64,000 nucleotides of DNA from Leptospira paudalimensis. Lineage in GTDB: Bacteria > Spirochaetota > Leptospiria > Leptospirales > Leptospiraceae. The DNA is taken from contig NZ_JAMQPR010000001.1 in NCBI RefSeq assembly GCF_026151345.1, positions 62,231 through 126,230 of the forward strand. Reading direction: 5' to 3'. The notes below the pieces were generated by a model. The model did no database searches, had not been told where the DNA came from, and saw only the letters and a list, made by a program, of their open reading frames with translations. The position numbers and the translations under genes are program-made. Positions within the stretch are counted from its first letter, which is position 1. Each line of letters begins with the position of its first letter. This document shows, in pieces, positions 51,494 to 60,270 of this stretch.

Positions 51494-52155
51494 CAAAAAG
51501 GAGTTTTGACCAATTTTTTAAAAACCCTCGGCAATGGAGGGAAGATTTGGTTGCAGTCGGCGGTGATTTCTCCGTTGATCGACTGTTATACGCATATACA
51601 CATGGCATTTTCCCTTGGTCTGAGGATCCAATTCGTTGGTATTGTTTGGATCCTCGTGCCATTTTTGACATTCATCGAGTTCATTTTTCTAAAACCGTTC
51701 TTCGCAAAGTAAGACAAAAAAAATTTCGTATCAGTTTTAACGAAGCATTCCCGATCGTCATGCAAGCTTGTTCTTATCGGGAAAAGGATAACACTTGGAT
51801 CACTCCAGGTTTTATCGATGGTTATTTGGAACTCCACAAAAAAGGTTGGGCGCACTCAGTGGAAGTATGGAATGCGGAAAATGTTTTAGTGGGTGGTGTG
51901 TATGGTGTTGCCATCGGTAAGTTTTTTGCAGGGGAAAGTATGTTTTCGTTTGAATCAGATGCAGGAAAAATTGGGCTCTTTCATTTGTTTGCAAAACTGA
52001 AAGAATCAAAATTTGAGTTATTTGACACCCAACAGCTCAACCATGTGACTTGGCAATTGGGTGCTTATGAAATTCCAAAACTATCTTATTTAGATCGATT
52101 GGAACGTTCTATCAAAGATATGGTTCCTTGGGTCATTCCACCTTCACACGACTGA
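51490..52155 (+). CDS. aat: leucyl/phenylalanyl-tRNA--protein transferase
   Basis: A 221-residue Aat enzyme, which adds Leu or Phe from tRNA to N-terminal Arg or Lys of proteins and marks them for ClpS-ClpAP (N-degron pathway). [27 protein letters not shown] and [20 protein letters not shown] are hallmark motifs. The start is TTG 51490, overlapping the previous stop by 4 bp; without it the protein would lack its first motif. It converges with a lipoprotein gene, overlapping by 23 bp. No clpS gene is in the window. High confidence. Confidence 0.93.
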   Translation: MTKRSFDQFFKNPRQWREDLVAVGGDFSVDRLLYAYTHGIFPWSEDPIRWYCLDPRAIFDIHRVHFSKTVLRKVRQKKFRISFNEAFPIVMQACSYREKDNTWITPGFIDGYLELHKKGWAHSVEVWNAENVLVGGVYGVAIGKFFAGESMFSFESDAGKIGLFHLFAKLKESKFELFDTQQLNHVTWQLGAYEIPKLSYLDRLERSIKDMVPWVIPPSHD

Positions 52156-52723
52156 TTTCATCTAATTCTACTTTCCAAAGTTTCTGTACTTCTTCTGTTA
52201 GCTTTTCCCATTCTTTTTCTCCAATCATAGGTGCTTTGAATGGATCGAAGTTTGGATGGTTCTCAAAAAAATTCGTCATCTCCATTTGTTTCATCGTTGT
52301 TCGGTAAATCTCAGCTTCTTGGATTTCTGTTTCTGGATTTTTTTCACCTTGGATGAAGAAAGGTTTGGAAAGGCTAAGTGACAATAAATCAAAATGGTGG
52401 AGGTTCAAAACATATCCTATGCGTAGTAAAACCAAACTATGGTATTCGGTCATCACCTTGCGGTACTCAGAAGGATCATTGAATGTTAACGCACTGTTAC
52501 TTCCATATGTGACATGAACTTCGTTCTGTTTGTCTTTATTGAGCATTGATTCAATGTTTTTAAATTCAGTACCAAGTATCTTGGGTAATATTGATTCGGC
52601 AAAAGGTATGAGTGAATTTTTGTTTTGATCCCGTATTGAAGTGATTTCTTCTTTTGTGATTTCTCTCGGGCGACAACCCGAGAGCAAAACAAGAGTTATC
52701 ATCAAATTGAGAACTAGATTCAT
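52133..52723 (-). CDS. putative lipoprotein
   Basis: A 196-residue protein with a signal peptide and lipobox LLSGC (Cys17), beginning [17 protein letters not shown]. The mature part is helical and charged, without a recognisable domain. ATG 52723 lies 1 nt after the stop of the Mpo1-like gene and gives a normal n-region; an in-frame ATG at 52765 would overlap that gene. Location is likely the inner or outer membrane, periplasm-facing. Function unknown. Confidence 0.62.
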   Translation of the reverse strand: MNLVLNLMITLVLLSGCRPREITKEEITSIRDQNKNSLIPFAESILPKILGTEFKNIESMLNKDKQNEVHVTYGSNSALTFNDPSEYRKVMTEYHSLVLLRIGYVLNLHHFDLLSLSLSKPFFIQGEKNPETEIQEAEIYRTTMKQMEMTNFFENHPNFDPFKAPMIGEKEWEKLTEEVQKLWKVELDEISRVKVE

Positions 52724-52724
52724 C

Positions 52725-53060
52725 TTAATTTTTTTTTGACTTAATTTTGGCAAATTCAACATCAATACGTCCCATTAACATTTTGAAGTACATCATCCAA
52801 TCAGAAACGAAGGAATAAATTGGGTAGGTAAATGTCGCAGGGCGATTTTTTTCGACAAAGAAATGTCCGATCCATGCAAAGAAATACCCACTAACAAGTG
52901 CCAAACCTAAGATATACAACTTAGTAGTTGCGATAAATCCTAGAATACAACCGAAGGCAAGACTTGAGCCAACAAAATGTAACGCACGGTTAAACGGATG
53001 GCTATGTTCTTCTAAATAGAATGGGAAAAAATCTTTGAGTGTTTTGTACTTCTTTTCCAT
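52725..53060 (-). CDS. DUF962/Mpo1-like membrane protein
   Basis: A 111-residue membrane protein with two or three helices and the conserved histidines of the Mpo1 family: EEHSHPFNRALHFVGSS and WIGHFFVEKNRPATF, then YPIYSFVSDWMMY. Yeast Mpo1 is a 2-hydroxy fatty acid dioxygenase in which these histidines bind iron; whether bacterial members share the reaction is not established. A role in fatty-acid alpha-oxidation would suit a bacterium living on long-chain fatty acids (inference). Followed at once by a lipoprotein gene. Confidence 0.82.
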   Translation of the reverse strand: MEKKYKTLKDFFPFYLEEHSHPFNRALHFVGSSLAFGCILGFIATTKLYILGLALVSGYFFAWIGHFFVEKNRPATFTYPIYSFVSDWMMYFKMLMGRIDVEFAKIKSKKN

Positions 53061-53192
53061 AAATTGGTCCTTTCTCTAAACCTTAGTCGATCTTTTCACT
53101 TTGCCAACTCAAAAATCATTCCAAATATTAGAGTTTGTCCCTAGTTTTTGAATCTATATTCGAGAATTCAGATATGATTTTAAAATAGAGTT

Positions 53193-53220
53193 GCACGTTA
53201 GTGGGTAGAAACTAATGTGC
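53193..53220. promoter_or_regulatory. 10 bp stem-loop in the leader of the zinc-finger gene
   Basis: GCACGTTAGT and ACTAATGTGC pair (one G-U) around an 8 nt loop, 54 bp before the ATG at 53275. A TATGAT box lies upstream near 53172, so the hairpin may be in the 5' leader; it could also be a dyad operator. The gap 53061-53274 holds no gene. Confidence 0.4.
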
Positions 53221-53274
53221 ATTAACATTTAGAATCTAACAGAGAGTTAAATTTAGCAAAAAGTAGGAGAATGT

Positions 53275-53562
53275 ATGAAGCCTAAATCGATTAAGCCGGA
53301 TGAGTTAAACAAGATTTTTTCCGAATTAAAAAAAGGAGAGGAGTCTGCCATCGGAAGTTATTTGGTAAAAGGAGTTCGTCTTCAAATCAGTAAATACAAT
53401 TTATCAGGTGCCGAACGAGTTCAATTGTTATACAAAAGAAGAAGGGCACAAGGTTTGTGTATTGTATGCGGAAAAAAAGTCACAAAGAAAAATCCATCTA
53501 CAGATCAACTCTATAGACTCTGTGAGGAACACCGCAATAAGATTGATAAAGGTACTAAATAA
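53275..53562 (+). CDS. small protein with CxxC...CxxH zinc-finger-like motif
   Basis: A 95-residue basic protein. Residues 62-86 contain C62-x2-C65 and C83-x2-H86 with 17 residues between, a likely single zinc site (GLCIVCGK ... RLCEEHR). It is preceded by a KRRR patch, and the N-terminal half is helical. It could bind nucleic acid or a protein. AGGAG lies 8 nt before ATG, so translation should be strong. The upstream 214 bp contain a stem-loop. I recognise no named family; a convergent DUF1289 gene follows 1 nt after the stop. Confidence 0.72.
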   Translation: MKPKSIKPDELNKIFSELKKGEESAIGSYLVKGVRLQISKYNLSGAERVQLLYKRRRAQGLCIVCGKKVTKKNPSTDQLYRLCEEHRNKIDKGTK

Positions 53563-53563
53563 C

Positions 53564-53743
53564 CTATTCTTTGGTAGAGTTTCCCGCCTTTCTACGCGGG
53601 AGCTCCTGCCAGACTGCTTCTTTTTCCTCATCGGTCATACTGGACCATGCCCCGATTTCTTCGATTGTTCGGTAACAACCAGCACAAAACTCAGATTCTG
53701 GATCCATCATACAGATTTTAATACATGGTGATTTTCGAGACAT
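53564..53743 (-). CDS. DUF1289 small cysteine protein
   Basis: A 59-residue protein, short enough to be dropped by length cut-offs. ATG 53743 follows CAGGT, and TAG is at 53564-53566. The sequence has the DUF1289 core: SPCIKICMMDPE then EFCAGCYRTIEEIGAW, with four Cys (C7, C11, C20, C23) in a likely metal or iron-sulfur site and the typical WSSMTDEEK tail. Family function is unknown. It is convergent with the zinc-finger gene. The family pattern is clear enough to count this as real. Confidence 0.85.
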   Translation of the reverse strand: MSRKSPCIKICMMDPESEFCAGCYRTIEEIGAWSSMTDEEKEAVWQELPRRKAGNSTKE

Positions 53744-53829
53744 AGACCTGAAAATAGTAAATTTTTATAAATTTTCCTAAGCTAGTTTGGGAATCCGTCG
53801 ATCCTTCCCATAAGGGAAAAGGAATTCGC

Positions 53830-54342
53830 ATGTTGGATTGGGTAGAATCACTTAGAAGTTTATTTACTACAGAAATAGACTGTTACAAGCGCCTTTTGGA
53901 TTTGGAAGGCAAAAAAAGAAACGCCATCCACCAAGCGGACGGCAAATCACTCGAGTCCTTTGTTAAAGAAAGTTATCATATCATGGTAGAAGCCTCTGAA
54001 TTGGAACGAATTCGGATGAAAACCATAGAAGATGTTTATGAAAAGGAAAAATTCCAAAAAGACGAATCTTCGATCACACTCACTCATTTTTTAAACCAAA
54101 TGGACCGCGAGTCCAATTTTAAACTCAAAACGTTTGCGTTAGAACTTAAAAAGGTGGTGGCAGACTTAAAAGACGCCATCATCACAAACGAAAAACTTCT
54201 AAGAACCAGAAAAGAATTTTTGCAAGCAACCGTTGACTCACTACAAGAGTTATCCCGTGAAAAGGTGTATACCTCTCACAAACAACCAACAAGGCGTGGG
54301 CAGAGCCAAAAAGGCGCGATCATTTTGAACGCGACTGCCTAG
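53830..54342 (+). CDS. flgN: FlgN-like flagellar export chaperone
   Basis: A 170-residue helical protein with long heptad patterns, the form of FlgN, which escorts the hook-filament junction proteins FlgK and FlgL to the export apparatus. The sequence itself is weakly conserved; the call rests on size, coiled-coil pattern (residues 5-140) and its place 9 bp before flgK. The C-terminal 25 residues are basic and flexible. It opens the operon flgN-flgK-flgL-fliW-csrA, with 86 bp of non-coding DNA before it that probably holds the promoter. Confidence 0.82.
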   Translation: MLDWVESLRSLFTTEIDCYKRLLDLEGKKRNAIHQADGKSLESFVKESYHIMVEASELERIRMKTIEDVYEKEKFQKDESSITLTHFLNQMDRESNFKLKTFALELKKVVADLKDAIITNEKLLRTRKEFLQATVDSLQELSREKVYTSHKQPTRRGQSQKGAIILNATA

Positions 54343-54351
54343 GAGAATCGT

Positions 54352-56265
54352 ATGGGATCAACATTCCAAGGTATAGAAATCGGAAAACGAGGACTTTCGG
54401 TCCACCAACAGGCGATCCAAACCACAGGTCATAATATTTCCAACGCGGATAACAAACATTATGCGCGTCAACGAGTTGTCATGAACAGCATGGATCCTAT
54501 TTATGATCCAGCTTTCAACCGTGCAGAGGTTCCTGGTCAAATTGGACAAGGGGTAAAAATTTCCGAGATTGAACGAGTTCGTGATAATTTTATTGATGAT
54601 CGCATCATTGATTCCTCTTCCTTAAAAGAATATTGGGGCAAAAAAAATGATTATTTGTACCAAGTAGAAACAGTTTTTAATGAGCCAACGGGAACGACAC
54701 TTAGGTCCATGATGGATCAGTTTTGGTCTTCTTGGGAAGACCTTTCGAACTATCCTGAAGAAACAGCGCATAGAGCCGTTGTGCAGGAAAAAGCCGAAGC
54801 ACTTGGTTCACGTATGGAAGATGTTTACAGAAAACTTTCTCTTCTCCGTGACCAATCGAATCGGGAAATTGAAGCAAAAGTAAACCACCTCAATACTGTT
54901 TCCGAAAACATCAAATCTCTTAATGAAAAAATTACGAAATCACAAGCATTAGGTGACAATCCAAATGACCTTTTGGATAGAAGAGACGAGCTTTTACAAG
55001 AATTAGCTGGGATGGCTGACATCACCATCGGACGTAACGATGAAGATGAACTGATGGTTTTTATTGGCCAACAAATCCTCATCCAAGGGCAAAAGGTTCA
55101 CAAAATTGATTTGGTAGGGAATCCAAACAATGATGGACTACTTGATTTAAAATGGTCTGAAACTGGCGATACAGTTCTCCTGAGAAAAGGGAGTATCCAA
55201 GCCCTTTACGAAATCAGAGATAGAATCTTAGTCGAAAAAATCAATGCTGTGGATGCACTTGCGATCAATGCCATGGATGTGATCAACGAAATCCATAAAG
55301 ATGGATTTGGACTGAATGGCAAAACCAATGTGAACTTCTTTGAACAAAGAGCTCTTGCTACCAATACCTTCGGGGAAATCGATACTGATGGTGATGGACT
55401 CAACGATAAAACAGCAGTGTTTCGAGTGACAGGTCGCACTTCTCTTGATCCTGATCGCCCCATTGGAATCTCAGGGACCATGCGATTTTTAAAAGCAAGT
55501 CCTGGAGGCGAAACAGAAATCCTTGTACCGTATTCCAAAGATGATACCTTAAATGCGGTTATCAAACGAATCAATCGTTCTGAAACTGGTGTTGTGGCTT
55601 ACATGTCGCATGACAACCAATTGGCGCTAAAGAGTACGACAAACCCACAAGACAAAAAAGAAAACTTTATGATCCGCCACTTGGAAGATTCTGGAGAACT
55701 CCTTGTGGGTCTCACTGGAATTTTGACTGCCTCTGGTGTATCGGGATCGTTTGATTACCGAAAAATTGGTGAGATCAATAAATTCCAAGCGAATGCACAA
55801 GACATCACACTCACACCGATGTACCACCCCTCTTCATTCTTTAAAATGTCTGATGATGTGAGAAATAACCCAGCTAATATTGCCGCAGGTCGAGGTAAAG
55901 ATGTGAATGGTTCCGGTGATTACAATTCACCAAACGGTCAAAAAGACGGATCCAATGCACTTCTTATCGCAGCGGCTCTGCGTGAAAAACCAGTGATGTT
56001 TGATTATTCCAAAACAACTGATGATTTTTACAACTCACTGATTTCAAGACTGGGAACCGAAGCTCGTGAAGCGAAACAAGAGTATACGACACAAAACGAA
56101 CTGATGGTGGAATTAGAAAACATGCGCCAATCAGTTATGGGTGTGAATTTAGATGAGGAGATGGCCAATATGGTTCAGTTCCAACAATCTTATAATGCCT
56201 CGGCTCGGATGATCTCCACACTCAATGAAATGTTAGATACCATCATCAATAGGTTAGGTGTATAA
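54352..56265 (+). CDS. flgK: flagellar hook-associated protein 1
   Basis: A 637-residue FlgK, the first junction protein between hook and filament. The N-terminal D0 helix has [30 protein letters not shown], the standard flagellar rod/hook motif, and the C-terminus ends with [39 protein letters not shown]. The middle domain (about 260-520) is variable. In spirochetes the filament lies in the periplasm. flgL begins 2 bp after its stop. High confidence. Confidence 0.95.
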   Translation: MGSTFQGIEIGKRGLSVHQQAIQTTGHNISNADNKHYARQRVVMNSMDPIYDPAFNRAEVPGQIGQGVKISEIERVRDNFIDDRIIDSSSLKEYWGKKNDYLYQVETVFNEPTGTTLRSMMDQFWSSWEDLSNYPEETAHRAVVQEKAEALGSRMEDVYRKLSLLRDQSNREIEAKVNHLNTVSENIKSLNEKITKSQALGDNPNDLLDRRDELLQELAGMADITIGRNDEDELMVFIGQQILIQGQKVHKIDLVGNPNNDGLLDLKWSETGDTVLLRKGSIQALYEIRDRILVEKINAVDALAINAMDVINEIHKDGFGLNGKTNVNFFEQRALATNTFGEIDTDGDGLNDKTAVFRVTGRTSLDPDRPIGISGTMRFLKASPGGETEILVPYSKDDTLNAVIKRINRSETGVVAYMSHDNQLALKSTTNPQDKKENFMIRHLEDSGELLVGLTGILTASGVSGSFDYRKIGEINKFQANAQDITLTPMYHPSSFFKMSDDVRNNPANIAAGRGKDVNGSGDYNSPNGQKDGSNALLIAAALREKPVMFDYSKTTDDFYNSLISRLGTEAREAKQEYTTQNELMVELENMRQSVMGVNLDEEMANMVQFQQSYNASARMISTLNEMLDTIINRLGV

Positions 56266-56267
56266 TC

Positions 56268-57536
56268 ATGATCAGAATTACTAACATGATGCAGAACAAT
56301 TCCTTGGTGCGGAATTTAAACCGCCACCAAGTGGCAATGGACGAAACCCAAACGCAACTAGGGACTGGATTAAAAATCCGTAAACCTTCAGATGATCCGG
56401 GTGCGGCCACAAACCAAATGTACTTTAGATCTCGCCTCAATGAACTCTCTCAGTACGAAGAAAACATTGGGGATGGATACCAACGTCTGCAACAGATTGA
56501 TGGGGTCCTCGATAAGATGGGTGAAATTTTCCAACGAGTTCGTGTGTTAACCGTACAAGCTGGAAATGGTATTTACCAAGGGGACAAAGGATTTGAACTC
56601 GAAGTTGCCATTGGAAAAGAAATTGACCAACACTTACGTGCCATCGTGGATCTCGCTAACGCACGTGATGCGACGGGACAACCTTTGTTTGGTGGTCATG
56701 TAATTGAAAGACCTCCATTTGAACCAATTGAATCAAAAATTAAGGGTTTGCAAGGTCTAGAACTGAAAAACCAATACGTGGGTGTGGAATACCGCGGGGA
56801 CATTGGCGAACAACTCCGTGAGATTGAAAAAGGAGAATACATCCCTATCACGATCCCAGGGAACAAAGTGTTTTGGGGAACAAACGTCAGTGTTACTTCC
56901 AAAGTGGACAACTCTGCTTACCAAGCTACTTCTGACCAAAAGTTCAAAATTGATGGAGTAGAAATCCATATCTCTGTGGGTGATACCATTGATGATGTGA
57001 TTGATAAAATCAATAACGCTCCTTTGGAAGTAAAAGCAAGTAAACTTGCCCAAGATAACATTTCAATTTCTTCCACAGCACCTCACCAAATTTGGCTAGA
57101 GGATGTAGACGGTGGAACTGTGTTACGTGACATTGGACTCATTGAACCAAGTGCAAGTGAACCACCAAATAATTATTCTAAATCAGCAACGGTAACAGGA
57201 CTTTCTGTTTTTGATACTCTCATCCAACTTCGAAATGACCTCATCCAAAAAGACCAAGAAAGAATTGGTGGTCGCGATTTAGGTGATTTGGACTTAGCAT
57301 TGGAAAATATTCTACGCCATCGTGCTACCATCGGTGCTCGTATGAATCGATTGGAACAACATGAAGAACGAGTTTCTTATGATAAGATGTACATGACGGA
57401 ACTTCTTGCTAAAAATGAAGGAATTGATTTTCCGGAAACGATTATGAACATGAAGTGGTTAGAAACAATTCATAGTTATGCGCTCAATGTTGGATCTAAA
57501 ATCATCAAACCAACTTTGATGGATTTCCTAAGGTAA
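56268..57536 (+). CDS. flgL: flagellar hook-associated protein 3
   Basis: A 422-residue FlgL, the second junction protein that connects FlgK to the filament. MIRITNMMQNNSLVRNLNRHQVAMDETQTQLGTG and KIRKPSDDPGAA are the flagellin-type D0/D1 start, and the C-terminus holds the matching helix (RIGGRDLGDLDLALENILRHRATIGARMNRLEQ). It is longer than the roughly 300-residue enteric protein, with an inserted middle domain of about 130 residues. fliW follows after 10 bp. Confidence 0.93.
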   Translation: MIRITNMMQNNSLVRNLNRHQVAMDETQTQLGTGLKIRKPSDDPGAATNQMYFRSRLNELSQYEENIGDGYQRLQQIDGVLDKMGEIFQRVRVLTVQAGNGIYQGDKGFELEVAIGKEIDQHLRAIVDLANARDATGQPLFGGHVIERPPFEPIESKIKGLQGLELKNQYVGVEYRGDIGEQLREIEKGEYIPITIPGNKVFWGTNVSVTSKVDNSAYQATSDQKFKIDGVEIHISVGDTIDDVIDKINNAPLEVKASKLAQDNISISSTAPHQIWLEDVDGGTVLRDIGLIEPSASEPPNNYSKSATVTGLSVFDTLIQLRNDLIQKDQERIGGRDLGDLDLALENILRHRATIGARMNRLEQHEERVSYDKMYMTELLAKNEGIDFPETIMNMKWLETIHSYALNVGSKIIKPTLMDFLR

Positions 57537-57546
57537 TTGGGATTAA

Positions 57547-58050
57547 ATGACAGGCACATTAGAAAGATTAGAAACAACAGGAACTAGAATGTCGGTAACG
57601 ATTCATACAAAACCTTTCGGAACCATCCAAGTGGATTCAAAACAAATTCTTAAATTCCCTCAAGGGTTACTTGGATTTGAAGAATTTGATGAATATGCAC
57701 TGATCGAAGAAAGTGCAGAAAGTCCATTCAAATGGTTACAATCCACAAAAGAGTCGGGTCTTGCATTCATTGTAATCCAACCCGAACTGTTTATGAATCA
57801 TTACAAACCTGCAATCAGTGACGAAGAGTTACATGATATTGGATTAACTAGTTGGAAAGAAGGGATAATATTTCTCATTGTGACTATTCCTCATGACAAT
57901 CCAAAAGGAATGACTGCCAATTTGCAAGGGCCAATCATCCTGAATGGAAAAGAAGGAAAAGGAAAACAATGTATTTCTAGAGATGAAAACCATCCAATTC
58001 GCAAAAATATCATAGAGTCAATGGAAGAAATGTCTTCCGAAAAGGTTTAG
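57547..58050 (+). CDS. fliW: flagellar assembly factor FliW
   Basis: A 167-residue FliW, which binds flagellin and, when free, binds and blocks CsrA, so that flagellin translation follows export. KPFGTIQVD, FPQGLLGFEEFDEYAL and NPKGMTANLQGPI are conserved. ATG 57547 has GGGA upstream; a second ATG at 57589 with AGGA is also plausible and would remove a 14-residue leader. csrA begins 3 nt after the stop, the classic pairing. No flagellin gene is in the window. Confidence 0.93.
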   Translation: MTGTLERLETTGTRMSVTIHTKPFGTIQVDSKQILKFPQGLLGFEEFDEYALIEESAESPFKWLQSTKESGLAFIVIQPELFMNHYKPAISDEELHDIGLTSWKEGIIFLIVTIPHDNPKGMTANLQGPIILNGKEGKGKQCISRDENHPIRKNIIESMEEMSSEKV

Positions 58051-58053
58051 CTC

Positions 58054-58293
58054 GTGTTAGTTTTAGCAAGGAGAAGTAACCAATCCATTATGATAGGTGA
58101 TGACATTGAAATTGTCATCGTTGATATCAAAGGGGATCAAGTTAAGATTGGTGTCAAAGCTCCTAAAAATGTTTCTGTACATAGAGCAGAAGTGTACAAA
58201 GAAATCCAAGAAGAGAACAAAAAGGCTGCAGGTACAAACATCAAACCAGAAGACTTAGGTAAATTGGGAGACCTATTTAAGAAGAAAACTTAA
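58054..58293 (+). CDS. csrA: carbon storage regulator CsrA
   Basis: A 79-residue RNA-binding dimer that blocks translation by covering GGA motifs in leaders. [39 protein letters not shown] and the RNA-contacting Arg residues (R6, R44) are conserved; the C-terminal 20 residues are longer than in E. coli CsrA and end in a lysine run. The start is GTG 58054 with AAAAGG upstream. Co-expression with fliW suggests control of flagellin levels. Alternative name rsmA. Confidence 0.94.
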   Translation: MLVLARRSNQSIMIGDDIEIVIVDIKGDQVKIGVKAPKNVSVHRAEVYKEIQEENKKAAGTNIKPEDLGKLGDLFKKKT

Positions 58294-58354
58294 CTTGATC
58301 TTTCTCTAATCAAAACATTCTCTGGAAACAAACTCCAGGGAGTGAATTTATCTC

Positions 58355-59029
58355 TTGAAACGAAAAATATTAGTTTGGCTTTTACCACTCATTATCGTTT
58401 GGCTACAACGATTCATCGACCTCACATCGCGATTTCGCATCATCAAAAACGAACAATACGAAGAAATATTTAAAAATAAAAAACCATACATCTATTCCAT
58501 TTGGCATACGAACGTATTGTACTCTCCTTACCTTCATCGAAATAAAAACGTGGCTGTCTTGATTTCAGAATCGAAAGACGGAGATTTTATCAACCAAGTG
58601 GTTCACCGTTTTGGGAATTCAAGTATTCGAGGCAGTAGTTCTAAAGGTGGATCAAAAGCACTAAAAGCAATGATCCAACATTTGAAAAAAGGATTACCTG
58701 CTGCATTTACACCTGATGGACCAAGAGGACCTGCGCTAATTCTACAACCTGGAATCATTGCAGCTGCACAAGTCACACAAGTTCCTATCGTTCCTTTTCA
58801 TTATGAATGTTCAAGGCAATGGATTTTGGAAAAGGCGTGGGACAAACATAGGGTTCCAAAACCGTTTACAACCTTTGTTGTTTCGTATGGGGAACCAATT
58901 TACGTTCCTCGTGAGTTAAACGAGGTGGAATTTGAAAATATGAGATTGAAAGTTGAAGAAGCTATGTTAAAAAATAGGGAGAAAGCGATTCAGGAAGCGG
59001 AACGAATTCGTAAAGGAGAATCCAAATGA
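58355..59029 (+). CDS. DUF374 / lysophospholipid acyltransferase-like protein
   Basis: A 224-residue protein of the DUF374 family, related to glycerolipid acyltransferases. It has an N-terminal hydrophobic helix, the motif [10 protein letters not shown] with the catalytic-type His, [19 protein letters not shown] and TPDGPRGP. It probably acylates a lipid A precursor or lysophospholipid at the inner membrane. The TTG start at 58355 is the first in-frame start, with AGGGAG somewhat far upstream. The 61 bp gap to csrA contains a short hairpin involving this site. It overlaps the OsmC gene by 4 bp. Confidence 0.84.
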   Translation: MKRKILVWLLPLIIVWLQRFIDLTSRFRIIKNEQYEEIFKNKKPYIYSIWHTNVLYSPYLHRNKNVAVLISESKDGDFINQVVHRFGNSSIRGSSSKGGSKALKAMIQHLKKGLPAAFTPDGPRGPALILQPGIIAAAQVTQVPIVPFHYECSRQWILEKAWDKHRVPKPFTTFVVSYGEPIYVPRELNEVEFENMRLKVEEAMLKNREKAIQEAERIRKGESK

Positions 59030-59433
59030 CAGCAGTATTCGAAGACAAAGTGATTGTCACAACGGAAAACACAAAATACGAAACCAAAATCTCAAAAGGC
59101 AAACACCATTGGATAGCAGACGAACCAGCAGATAAAGAAGGCACAGATCTTGGTCCTATGCCGACAGAACTTCTTGCATCTTCCTTAGGAGCATGTACTT
59201 CGATTACAATACGAATGTATGCAGATAGAAAAGGGTATGCATTAGATTCCGTTTCTGTCCAAGTAACAATTGATAAACGGTCACCTGAGGATCACAAATT
59301 CGTTCGCGAAGTCACTCTCAAAGGAAATTTAAAACCAGAGGAAAGGGAACGGTTGTATTCAGTTGCCAATGCTTGCCCCGTTCACAAAATTCTCACTGGG
59401 AAAATCGAAATCGAAACTCTTTTACTCTCTTAA
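59026..59433 (+). CDS. OsmC-family protein
   Basis: A 135-residue OsmC/Ohr-fold protein with both reactive cysteines: Cys57 in [17 protein letters not shown] and Cys117 in ANACPVHK, which reduce organic hydroperoxides using lipoyl or thiol donors. The sequence [15 protein letters not shown] and the VHKILTG ending place it in the OsmC-like (YhfA-type) branch more than Ohr. It is coupled to the upstream acyltransferase (4 bp overlap), consistent with protection of lipids, though that is inference. It ends with a 4 bp overlap with the convergent phosphoesterase. Confidence 0.88.
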   Translation: MTAVFEDKVIVTTENTKYETKISKGKHHWIADEPADKEGTDLGPMPTELLASSLGACTSITIRMYADRKGYALDSVSVQVTIDKRSPEDHKFVREVTLKGNLKPEERERLYSVANACPVHKILTGKIEIETLLLS

Positions 59434-60257
59434 ACCCACATGGGGATGACAGTGGCAGATCCCCCTGTCCATTCGATCTTTGTGTGAAAATGTTTCCCTT
59501 CTCTGATCCTTGGGACTTTGGCTCCATTCACGTAAAAAGTCCCACCAGTATATTCATGTGTTTCCCTTTCTTTGGTTTTGCTAATGGAATGGTGCATATG
59601 GCCAGATAGGACAAGGGGAACTTTTTTCCCAATTGATTTGGCATATTGAATGGCTTCTGTTAAATCGACATCACCCCAATCACCACCTTCCTTTTTAAAT
59701 TCAGCTCCATACATCGCATTTTTAGCTGAACCGAGCCCAAAAGGCCCGTTATGCGAAAGGAAGAGTAAATGTTTTTCCTTTGTTCCATCAATCAGTCGTT
59801 TATATGTCTCAATGGAAGTTTCCATATCGGTAACGTGATAGGTTTTTTTTAAGTGAGGCAAAAAACTAAGTCCTCCACCCATTGCATGTGGTCGACCCAC
59901 AATGAGAGACAAATCCAATTCTTGAGACAGTACAAGTGAACTATAACCAAGGATTGTGATCGGTTTCACACGTTCGGATAGTTTTTGTAACCTTCTACCT
60001 TGCCTTAAATGACCTGATTGGATGAGAAGTTTGGAGTGTACAATTTCTCCGATCACGGAAGTAAGGCTTGTTCCATCCCAATTCCCAGGTATCATATACG
60101 CGCGTTTGGTGAGTCCTTGGAACGAAACCTTGCCTAGTTTTGGATTCCCTCTTAGGTCACCGGTAAAAAATAAAAAGTCATAATCAGACTCATTGAAGTA
60201 TTCAATGTCTTTTTGGTTCCAATAGCCGTGGATGTCTCCAATCAATGCAAATTTCAT
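59430..60257 (-). CDS. metallophosphoesterase
   Basis: A 275-residue calcineurin-like phosphoesterase: GDIHG (Asp8, His10), TGDLRG (Asp34), GNWD (59-62), LSHNGP and GHMHH supply the two-metal site. The usual GNHD is GNWD, so the His that often acts as proton donor is replaced by Trp60. No signal peptide, so it is cytoplasmic. Family enzymes cleave phosphomonoesters or diesters; the substrate is unknown. It lies 13 bp after the GH31 lipoprotein gene on the same strand. Confidence 0.85.
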   Translation of the reverse strand: MKFALIGDIHGYWNQKDIEYFNESDYDFLFFTGDLRGNPKLGKVSFQGLTKRAYMIPGNWDGTSLTSVIGEIVHSKLLIQSGHLRQGRRLQKLSERVKPITILGYSSLVLSQELDLSLIVGRPHAMGGGLSFLPHLKKTYHVTDMETSIETYKRLIDGTKEKHLLFLSHNGPFGLGSAKNAMYGAEFKKEGGDWGDVDLTEAIQYAKSIGKKVPLVLSGHMHHSISKTKERETHEYTGGTFYVNGAKVPRIREGKHFHTKIEWTGGSATVIPMWV

Positions 60258-60270
60258 CTGAGTTGGATCC

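Noticed and set aside
58294..58354. Hairpin with GGA as a CsrA-binding site before the DUF374 gene
   Set aside because: The GGA is not in a clear ACANGGANGU loop context, so the match is too weak to call.
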